Origin: Bacillota bacterium
GTDB lineage: Bacteria; Bacillota; Clostridia; Lachnospirales; Cellulosilyticaceae
DNA length: 5,231 nucleotides
Assembly (NCBI GenBank): GCA_023457875.1
Contig: JAEXBC010000427.1
Span: forward strand, 1-5,231
Direction: 5' to 3'
The notes beneath the pieces are model-generated. The model was not told where the DNA came from. It saw nothing but the letters and a program-made list of their open reading frames with translations, and ran no database searches. The position numbers were made by a program, and so were the translations under genes. Shown one piece after another: positions 1 to 5,231 of this stretch; positions within the stretch are counted from its first letter, which is position 1; each line of letters opens with the position of its first letter.

Positions 1-488
1 ACTTAAATTATCATGTTCGAGGAGATCGTTTTGTAAATGATGGTAGCTATATGTATAAGCCCGATTCATATTATTACCTCCATAAAGAAATATTAAAGTT
101 GAATTTTTCAAATTGGGAAGTAGAAAACGCTATACGGGAATGTTATGATGTACTGTATCGGGAGTTTTATGGATATAGTAAAATATTGAAAGACAATAAT
201 GGGAACGAGACTCTTGAGGCTATATTTTTATTGCCAAAACAAATTAATGTTTCTACTGATGCAAAAATCATAGCACTTAATTCATTTCTTACAAATGCTT
301 TTTCAGACTCTAAATATCCAGTAATAGACGTAAACTCCCTTTTAAAACTATGGGACTACAATCTTTCTGAATCATCCCTACCTAAACGCATTATAGATTC
401 TATACAAAATGCTTTTGATGAAATGGGCTACGGAATAGAGCCTGATTATAGAGTCCATGGAGTGAGGTTTAAACAATATGATAAATGA
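1..488 (+). CDS. sngA: SngA-like TerB-family protein, upstream segment (5' partial, ends at an in-frame TGA)
   Basis: This is the upstream part of a TerB-domain protein. The frame is open from position 3, so the gene begins outside the window; the ATG at 51 is probably internal, because the codons before it (LNYHVRGDRFVNDGSYMYKP) read on naturally. The visible segment is about 161 codons, has no signal peptide or membrane segment, and is predicted helical and cytoplasmic. It resembles the stretch between the TerB_N and TerB regions of multidomain TerB proteins: a YYYLHKEI helix, an LPKQINV turn, then a GYGIEPDYRVHGVRF stretch, which I recall as a conserved G-GIEPD-R-GG-type signature just before the TerB domain. 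The frame stops at TGA 486-488, but the same frame then continues with VLFTKNR and runs without another stop into the TerB domain at 546. The two segments are therefore most likely one interrupted gene. The SngA assignment rests on the downstream partners. A pseudogene, a split gene and a base error are all possible. Confidence 0.7.
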   Translation, partial: LNYHVRGDRFVNDGSYMYKPDSYYYLHKEILKLNFSNWEVENAIRECYDVLYREFYGYSKILKDNNGNETLEAIFLLPKQINVSTDAKIIALNSFLTNAFSDSKYPVIDVNSLLKLWDYNLSESSLPKRIIDSIQNAFDEMGYGIEPDYRVHGVRFKQYDK

Positions 489-545
489 GTTCTGTTCACA
501 AAAAACAGAAAATCGCCCATCAAACCGGACAATCTTTATTCTCGA

Positions 546-1340
546 ATGCAGGCAACCATAAAGATGGCTGTTATTTTGGCTCAAGCAGATGGTGAAATAT
601 CCGATGCCGAGCGATCATACACATTAAAACATATTACTGCTCAAGTGGGCAATCCCAATAAGATTAAATATTTATCTGCTAATCTTAAATATTTGAGTTT
701 ATCAAAACAGAAATATACGAATTTTAAACAATATCCGCTTTTGTTCGACAAACAATCAATAGAGTCTACTCATAATTTTCTTGTAAGGTTAGCCTGTGCC
801 GATGGAGAAATAAATAATAAAGAAATAGAGGCTATTACGAAAATAATGGGATATTTTGGTGTTGATTGTAGTGATATTCATTCCAAAATACATAGAATAT
901 TCACAGGAGAGGATGATGTTCCTATTTTGGTTGCAAAAGAATCAGGAGCGACAAACTACGTTATTCCCAAACCTGATGAAGTTGTGCCCGAATTTTCAAT
1001 AGATATGAATAAACTATCGCAGATAGAACAGGATACCAAAAAATCTAAAGTGCTTTTGTCCGACATCTTTGTCTCACAAGAAGATTTCGAGAAACCTGCA
1101 ATAAGTAGCCAGCTAAGCAAACTCTTGGAAATATTAGCTGTATTACTGACTAAAGAATCATGGAACAGAAATGAGGTTGTAACTCTATGTTCACAGCAAA
1201 ATATGATGATAGGGTTTGTTCTAGAATCATTAAACGAAATTTCCTATGATGCCGTTGATGATGCCGTAATAGATGATGCTGGAGAAATGATATATGTAAC
1301 TACTCAATATAAAGATCAATTAATATGTCAAAACCAATAA
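546..1340 (+). CDS. sngA: SngA-like protein, downstream segment with TerB and TerB_C regions
   Basis: This 264-residue frame carries the recognisable TerB part of a Shango SngA-like protein. Residues 1-125 are a helical TerB domain with two copies of the ADGEI acidic motif (residues 14-18, LAQADGEISDAE, and 85-89, LACADGEINNKE); in the TerB family these acidic turns bind metal. Residues 126-165 are a linker. Residues 165-252 resemble TerB_C: LLSDIF, a WNRNEV motif at W206, then LNEISYDAVDD and IDDAGEMIYV. It is in the same frame as the segment ending at 488, and the codons between (489-545) are open. The ATG at 546 is simply the first in-frame ATG after the stop; no Shine-Dalgarno or A-rich leader precedes it, so independent initiation is uncertain. 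The TerB helix-turn core would still be intact from this start. The 3' end overlaps the ATPase gene by 16 bases, suggesting coupled translation. Its role in defence (sensor or scaffold) is inferred from context. Confidence 0.8.
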   Translation: MQATIKMAVILAQADGEISDAERSYTLKHITAQVGNPNKIKYLSANLKYLSLSKQKYTNFKQYPLLFDKQSIESTHNFLVRLACADGEINNKEIEAITKIMGYFGVDCSDIHSKIHRIFTGEDDVPILVAKESGATNYVIPKPDEVVPEFSIDMNKLSQIEQDTKKSKVLLSDIFVSQEDFEKPAISSQLSKLLEILAVLLTKESWNRNEVVTLCSQQNMMIGFVLESLNEISYDAVDDAVIDDAGEMIYVTTQYKDQLICQNQ

Positions 1341-2656
1341 AACAAAAGGAGAGAGATACAGTTATTCAATCCCTGAAGAGCGGAGTCGTTCCAAGAGTTG
1401 GACTGCAACATATCCAAGTAGGTCGCAGTCAGGAATTGATTTCGTTTATAAAGGATATTGATAATATAAAGGATGGAGGTACTTCGTTTCGCTTTGTAAT
1501 TGGCGAATATGGCTCTGGAAAGACTTTCTTTATCCAATTGGTAAAAAGTATAGCATTGGAGAAAGGGCTGGTAACTTTTAATGCCGATCTTTCGCCCAAT
1601 AAACGACTCCACGCTTCTGAAGGACAGGCACGGGCTCTATTTTCCGAACTAATCGTTAGCGCATCTACCAGAACCAAACAAGATGGAAATGCACTGACTA
1701 ACATACTAGAGAAATTCATTGCCGGAGCCCAAGAGAAAGCTGAAAGTCAAAACAAAAGCGTGAGTGATGTAATATACCAGAAACTCAAAGAAGTTAAAGA
1801 ATTGGTTGGTGGTTCTGATTTTTCCAAAGTTATTGAGCAATATTGGATTGGTTATGATACCTGTGATGACAATTTGAAAGATTGCGCGATAAGATGGCTC
1901 AAAGCTGAATATACCACAAAAACAGATGCCTTAAAGGATTTGGGTGTGCGGACTTTTATTAATGATGCATCCTTCTATGATTCCCTAAAACTTTATGCTT
2001 TACTTATAAGACAGGCTGGATATGGCGGCTTGCTCATTTGTCTGGATGAGTTGGTTAACCTGTATAAGATAAGCAACTCAATATCCCGCAAATCAAATTA
2101 CGAAGAGATTTTACGGATTCTAAATGATTCATTACAAGGGGCATCAACGAATATTGGATTCATTTTGGGAGGAACTCCTGAATTTTTAACCGATGGAAAC
2201 CGAGGGCTGTATAGTTACGAAGCACTTCGATCTCGATTATCCGAAAATACTTTTGCCAAACAATTAGGAGTAACTGACTACAATTCGACTGTATTAAGAT
2301 TGTCAAATCTGACAAAGGAAGAGTTGTATGTATTATTGAAAAATTTGAGACATGTGTTCGCATCAGGACATGAAAGCAATTATATTGTTCCTGATGATGC
2401 TTTGGCAGCTTTCCTGCAACATTGTTCTAATAAAATTGGTGACTCATATTTCAGAACTCCAAGAAATACGATCAAGGAGTTTTTGAGTTTTCTTTCAATA
2501 TTAGAGCAACAGCCTGAAATGAAATGGACAGATCTTATTTCTAAAGTTGATATAGTAAAGGATATCGAAACGACGTCTATGACAGAGGCTGTGAAAATAA
2601 TGGCTACACCTATAAGCGAACAAGATCAAGACGAATTTTCATCATTTAGACTATAG
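1325..2656 (+). CDS. sngB: SngB-like P-loop ATPase, DUF2791 / BrxD family
   Basis: This 443-residue cytoplasmic ATPase belongs to the BREX-type ATP-binding family (DUF2791, BrxC/BrxD), an AAA-like group. Visible motifs are Walker A GEYGSGKT at residues 60-67 (K66, T67), Walker B LLICLDE ending in D241-E242, a sensor-1-like strand GFILGGTPEF around 278-287, and a C-terminal TPRNTIKEFLSFL helix around 378-390, typical of the family and possibly the sensor-2 region. The N-terminal 30 residues (KSGVVPRVGLQHIQVGR) match the usual lead-in, in which a short helix and the VGR turn precede the nucleotide-binding core. Length and motifs look complete. The ATG at 1325 lies inside the end of the TerB gene (16-base overlap), and the helicase starts 4 bases after the TAG stop, so all three are probably co-translated from one mRNA. 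The combination with TerB and an Lhr-like helicase identifies it as Shango SngB; BrxD of type 2 BREX is the nearest alternative, but no pglX/pglZ-type gene is visible. Confidence 0.88.
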   Translation: MSKPIKQKERDTVIQSLKSGVVPRVGLQHIQVGRSQELISFIKDIDNIKDGGTSFRFVIGEYGSGKTFFIQLVKSIALEKGLVTFNADLSPNKRLHASEGQARALFSELIVSASTRTKQDGNALTNILEKFIAGAQEKAESQNKSVSDVIYQKLKEVKELVGGSDFSKVIEQYWIGYDTCDDNLKDCAIRWLKAEYTTKTDALKDLGVRTFINDASFYDSLKLYALLIRQAGYGGLLICLDELVNLYKISNSISRKSNYEEILRILNDSLQGASTNIGFILGGTPEFLTDGNRGLYSYEALRSRLSENTFAKQLGVTDYNSTVLRLSNLTKEELYVLLKNLRHVFASGHESNYIVPDDALAAFLQHCSNKIGDSYFRTPRNTIKEFLSFLSILEQQPEMKWTDLISKVDIVKDIETTSMTEAVKIMATPISEQDQDEFSSFRL

Positions 2657-2660
2657 CATT

Positions 2661-4796
2661 ATGAGCGAAACAGTTTCTTCTTCCTTTAGTCTATTGGATA
2701 ATCGAGTTCAAAAATGGGTTTGGAAACAAAACTGGAGCAGTTTACGAGATATTCAGGAGAACTCAATACCATTCATTTTGAGAGGAAACTGTGATGTAAT
2801 CATAAGCGCATCTACAGCTGGAGGGAAAACAGAAGCTGCTTTTTTACCTATAATTACCCAAATATTAGAAAATAAAAGAAACGGCTATCAGGTATTATAT
2901 ATAAGTCCCCTAAAAGCCCTAATTAATGACCAATATCGAAGATTGAAGGATATGGTCAGCGATATGCCAATTGATATCATACCTTGGCACGGAGATGTTG
3001 ATGCATCAAGAAAACAAAAATCGCTTAAAAATCCTAATGGAATAATCATAATAACACCTGAGTCGTTAGAGTCGTTTTTTGTCAACCGAAAGCAGCACCT
3101 CGCAAATGCCTTTTCTAATTTACTATATGTCGTAATTGATGAGTTGCATTCCTTTATAGGAACCGAACGAGGAAAGCAGCTTCAGTCACTTCTTTCCCGA
3201 ATAGAGCTGCTTTCCAGACGTGCCATACCTCATATAGCTTTAAGTGCCACGTTCTCGGACTATGCAACAGTTAAGAAATACCTTCGTGAAGATCAGGCTA
3301 TACCTTGTATAATTCCTCCAACGGGTGTTTCTAATCACGAAATCAGAATCCTGATAAAAGAGTTTATAGATGACCATGAAAATAGTCCGGATTTATTAAT
3401 AGCCGAAGACATATATAATAAGTTGAGAGGCGATAATAATCTGATATTTGCCAATAGCAGAGCTGATGTCGAAAAGTATGCAACTATACTTGGTGAATTG
3501 AGTGATAAAAATTTTGTACGCAATGAGTTTCGTGTGCATCATGGTAATTTATCCAAAAGCGAAAGAGAAATAGTCGAGTCTGATCTACAGAGAGGAGATT
3601 TTCCGATTAGCGCAGTTTGTACTTCTACACTTGAGTTAGGTGTTGATATAGGCAAAGTTAAGTCCATTGTTCAAATAGGGAAAGCCTATTCGGTCAGTGG
3701 TCTTAGGCAGAGATTAGGACGCTCCGGACGCCGAGGGGAGGCATCTATACTAAAAGTATATTCTATTGACTACGAGCATGATTCGATTATTTTTAATCTA
3801 AGAGCCAGCCTTGTTCAAAATATTGCTGTCATTGAGTTATTAAAAGAAAAATGCTATGAAAGTATATCATCATCGAGTTATCATTTCTCGACATTAATAC
3901 AACAAATATTATCGCTTATATGCCAATATGGGGGCTTTCAGCCTAAAGATGGATGGAATTATTTATGCAAATCGGGTGCATTCAGAAACATTACTCCAGA
4001 GCTGTTTATGGAACTACTCAAAGCTTTAGGGGAGAAAGAGATTGTTGCCCAGACTCATTCTGGCGAAATTGTCATAGGCATCGAAGGGGAGAAAATAGTG
4101 AAATCCAAGACATTTTATGTGGCATTTCAAACAACAATTGATTATACAATAATAGATAATGTTAAACATAAGGCGATTGGGACGCTACAATACCTTACAG
4201 AAGTTGGAGATTTTGTTATTTTAGGTGGTCGAAAATGGAATGTAGTTTCTATTGACGAAAAGGCTAAAAAAATATATGTTATTCCTGTTAAACAGGGGAA
4301 ATTACCCTTCTTCTTTTCTGAACCTGTTGATATTGATGGAATGGTTGTCTGTAAGATGAGGGAAATTTACATTTCAAATGAGCACATTCCTTATATTGAT
4401 GCTGCCGGAAAAGAGAACTTAGATAGGTGTAGATCGTTTTTCAAAAGCAATAATCTGGAAGAAGTCAAATATTTCACTTATGGAAACAATAGTTTTTTAA
4501 TGACTTGGGCTGGAGACAAGATCAATAGAACAATCGCGTTGATGTTATCTCTTACAGACGGAATTCAAAGAGACTTTGATCATATTTCTATAGGAGGAAC
4601 TTTGTTCGACAATATTGAAAAATTGAAAGAATTGACAAAACCTGAGCCTGCCGATTTGGCAGCATTGATAATCAACAGAAAAAGTAAAGAGATGCAAAAA
4701 TATGATTATCTATTGTCTGAAAAATTATTAAATATGGAATATGGGAATAGATATTTAGATACAGATGGTGCTTGGCAATATATTTTAGGATTGTAA
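2661..4796 (+). CDS. sngC: SngC-like DEAD/DEAH-box helicase, Lhr/BrxHI-like
   Basis: This is a 711-residue superfamily 2 helicase with every core motif present. A Q-like region RDIQENSIPFIL spans 29-40. Motif I is STAGGKT at 51-57 (K56), Ia YISPLKALINDQ at 80-91, Ib TPESLE at 132-137, II DELH at 160-163, III SAT at 195-197, IV IFANSRADVE at 262-271, V TSTLELGVDIG at 321-331, and VI QRLGRSGRRG at 350-359. The DELH box and motif V wording fit the Lhr-like branch. After the RecA domains comes a helical region (about 375-480), then a strand-rich segment GTLQYLTEVGDFVILGGRKWNVVSIDEKAKKIYVIP (about 507-542, quoted only in outline), which matches the beta-barrel of Lhr-type helicases. The last 130 residues are not recognised. 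It starts 4 bases after the ATPase stop with no Shine-Dalgarno, consistent with coupling. Its expected role is ATP-driven 3'-to-5' movement on nucleic acid in anti-phage defence; BrxHI of type 2 BREX is the closest family alternative. The gene appears intact. Confidence 0.92.
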   Translation: MSETVSSSFSLLDNRVQKWVWKQNWSSLRDIQENSIPFILRGNCDVIISASTAGGKTEAAFLPIITQILENKRNGYQVLYISPLKALINDQYRRLKDMVSDMPIDIIPWHGDVDASRKQKSLKNPNGIIIITPESLESFFVNRKQHLANAFSNLLYVVIDELHSFIGTERGKQLQSLLSRIELLSRRAIPHIALSATFSDYATVKKYLREDQAIPCIIPPTGVSNHEIRILIKEFIDDHENSPDLLIAEDIYNKLRGDNNLIFANSRADVEKYATILGELSDKNFVRNEFRVHHGNLSKSEREIVESDLQRGDFPISAVCTSTLELGVDIGKVKSIVQIGKAYSVSGLRQRLGRSGRRGEASILKVYSIDYEHDSIIFNLRASLVQNIAVIELLKEKCYESISSSSYHFSTLIQQILSLICQYGGFQPKDGWNYLCKSGAFRNITPELFMELLKALGEKEIVAQTHSGEIVIGIEGEKIVKSKTFYVAFQTTIDYTIIDNVKHKAIGTLQYLTEVGDFVILGGRKWNVVSIDEKAKKIYVIPVKQGKLPFFFSEPVDIDGMVVCKMREIYISNEHIPYIDAAGKENLDRCRSFFKSNNLEEVKYFTYGNNSFLMTWAGDKINRTIALMLSLTDGIQRDFDHISIGGTLFDNIEKLKELTKPEPADLAALIINRKSKEMQKYDYLLSEKLLNMEYGNRYLDTDGAWQYILGL

Positions 4797-4895
4797 CATA
4801 TTAACAAAAAAGACATTTCGCTTCATGAATTGACAGGGAGAAAATTAAAAGGTATGTTATTATCATAAATATTCAACGTAGAAATAGATATAAAA
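4797..4895. other. AT-rich intergenic spacer
   Basis: This spacer separates the helicase stop from the AlbA_2 remnant. It is very AT-rich (24 of 100 bases are G or C over 4801-4900). I see no hairpin with a T-tract, so no terminator for the defence operon can be assigned here. The helicase frame reopens after its TAA for 23 codons, ending at TAA 4866-4868, without recognisable similarity. A stretch resembling an E. coli sigma-70 promoter (TTGACA at 4830, 17-base spacer, TATGTT at 4853) is present, but it is not the Bacteroides type and is not called. Confidence 0.6.
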
Positions 4896-5065
4896 ATGAA
4901 CATCAAAGAATTAATAAAACAGCCCGAGGGCGGGGGCTTGAGTTTAAAAGCGAGTTGCCGGAGAATGCAGACTTGGCAAAGACCATTGTGGCTTTTGCAA
5001 ATGTGCAAGTGAATAACTGTATATCGGTGTCAGAAATAAACCCCGTGATTCGTTATGACCCCTGA
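4896..5065 (+). pseudogene. Truncated, frameshifted AlbA_2 (Schlafen-type) domain gene remnant
   Basis: This is the N-terminal scrap of an AlbA_2-domain gene, the family often annotated as putative transcriptional regulators or ATP-binding proteins with a Schlafen AlbA_2 domain. From the ATG at 4896 the frame reads MNIKELIKQPEGGG. The expected continuation LEFKSELPENADLAKTIVAF then appears one base out of phase, starting at 4937. The shift falls at the G5 run 4932-4936, where one extra base would restore the family's E-G-x-x-LEFK-x-x-L spacing. After VAFAN (to 5002), where the family normally continues with an A-GG motif, the sequence becomes unrelated (VQVNNCISVSEINPVIRYDP) and stops at TGA 5063-5065. 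The gene is therefore damaged twice, by a one-base deletion and by loss of nearly the whole body. Its A-rich leader before the ATG is normal for Bacteroidetes. GC content is 43 of 80 over 4921-5000, much higher than in the spacer before it, pointing to a different origin from the operon. No product of this family can be made. Confidence 0.75.
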
Positions 5066-5075
5066 TATACAGCAC
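5003..5075. other. Unassigned stretch after the remnant's breakpoint
   Basis: From about 5003 the sequence no longer fits an AlbA_2 gene and matches nothing I recognise on either strand. The shifted frame stays open to TGA 5063-5065. It contains CGTGATTC at 5044-5051, which recurs at 5104-5111 across the 3' end of the tRNA. It probably represents flanking DNA joined to the remnant by recombination. Confidence 0.4.
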
Positions 5076-5103
5076 AAAAAAAGCAGCCCATAAGACTGCT
5101 TTT
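5076..5103 (-). terminator. Rho-independent terminator downstream of tRNA-Arg
   Basis: Read on the minus strand, an 8-base stem AAAAGCAG (5096-5103) pairs with CTGCTTTT (5079-5086) across a 9-base loop, and the T run continues to seven T's (complement of 5076-5082). It begins 3 bases past the tRNA discriminator base, the expected place for ending the tRNA transcript. On the plus strand the same hairpin ends in only four T's, so it may also weakly stop transcription leaving the defence operon. Confidence 0.85.
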
Positions 5104-5105
5104 CG

Positions 5106-5179
<74 letters not shown>

Positions 5180-5196
5180 ATCCTTAATTGCGGTTG

Positions 5197-5226
5197 CAAA
5201 GGTAGTGCTTTTTGTGGAATCTCAAA
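5197..5226 (-). promoter_or_regulatory. Bacteroides-type promoter of tRNA-Arg
   Basis: On the minus strand TACCTTTG (complement of 5197-5204) fits the Bacteroides -7 consensus TAnnTTTG exactly. A TTTG (complement of 5223-5226) lies 18 bases upstream as the -33 element, one base short of the usual 19-21 spacing. Transcription would start roughly 7 bases beyond, leaving a leader of about 10 bases before the tRNA at 5179. This is the best single taxonomic clue in the window. Confidence 0.8.
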
Positions 5227-5231
5227 ACGTT

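Noticed and set aside
378..584. Minus-strand open frame of 68 codons
   Set aside because: It lies opposite the SngA-like gene on both sides of the stop, has no family resemblance, and is best explained as a shadow of the plus-strand frame.
1328..1719. Two overlapping minus-strand open frames opposite the ATPase gene
   Set aside because: Both are fully covered by a gene with clear Walker motifs, overlap each other, and have no recognisable content.
3953..4141. Plus-strand 62-codon frame within the helicase gene
   Set aside because: It is out of frame inside a confidently identified helicase and has no supporting features.
4830..4858. E. coli-like promoter TTGACA, 17-base spacer, TATGTT
   Set aside because: The spacing is ideal, but Bacteroidetes promoters use TTTG and TAnnTTTG, and the AT-rich spacer makes such matches likely by chance.
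4797..4868. In-frame continuation of the helicase past its TAA (23 codons)
   Set aside because: The helicase already appears full length, and the extension has no recognisable similarity, so no lost tail or readthrough can be supported.
4823..5008. Minus-strand 61-codon frame across the spacer and AlbA_2 remnant
   Set aside because: The plus strand carries the recognisable AlbA_2 motifs here; the minus frame has none.
5076..5103. Hairpin as the main terminator of the defence operon
   Set aside because: On the plus strand it has only four T's and lies almost 280 bases past the helicase stop; the seven-T tail and its place just after the tRNA assign it to the minus strand.

Overview
The window looks like Bacteroidetes chromosomal DNA (Bacteroides/Parabacteroides-like). 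The protein-coding part is AT-rich, its genes lack Shine-Dalgarno sequences, and the tRNA at the right end is preceded on its own strand by a near-perfect Bacteroides-type promoter (a -7 element of the form TAnnTTTG with an upstream TTTG). The species cannot be fixed from the sequence alone.

Layout. Positions 1-4796 hold a tight plus-strand operon whose 5' end lies outside the window. First comes a TerB-family gene (SngA-like), split by an in-frame TGA at 486-488 into a partial upstream frame and a downstream frame carrying the TerB and TerB_C regions (546-1340). Next is a P-loop ATPase of the DUF2791/BrxD type (1325-2656, SngB-like), which overlaps the TerB gene by 16 bases. Last is an Lhr/BrxHI-like DEAD/DEAH superfamily 2 helicase (2661-4796, SngC-like), starting 4 bases after the ATPase stop. 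The order TerB protein, ATPase, helicase is that of the Shango anti-phage defence system. I recognise it from domain content and order, not from a database search.

Positions 4797-5105 contain no intact gene. They hold a very AT-rich spacer and a wreck of an AlbA_2 (Schlafen-type) domain gene: about 35 codons, frameshifted in a G-tract and cut off just after its VAFAN motif. A minus-strand rho-independent terminator follows. Positions 5106-5179 are an intact tRNA-Arg(UCU) on the minus strand, with its promoter at 5197-5226.

How the parts work together. In the Shango model, the TerB protein is the likely sensor or scaffold, and the ATPase and helicase form a DNA-acting pair; the same pair of families occurs in type 2 BREX as BrxD and BrxHI. 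The truncated AlbA_2 gene, the sharp GC change and the tRNA immediately beyond suggest that the operon sits at the edge of a variable island next to tRNA-Arg. The most notable oddity is the in-frame stop in the TerB gene. Family resemblance continues across it, so this copy is inactivated, works as two chains, is read through, or contains a sequence error.
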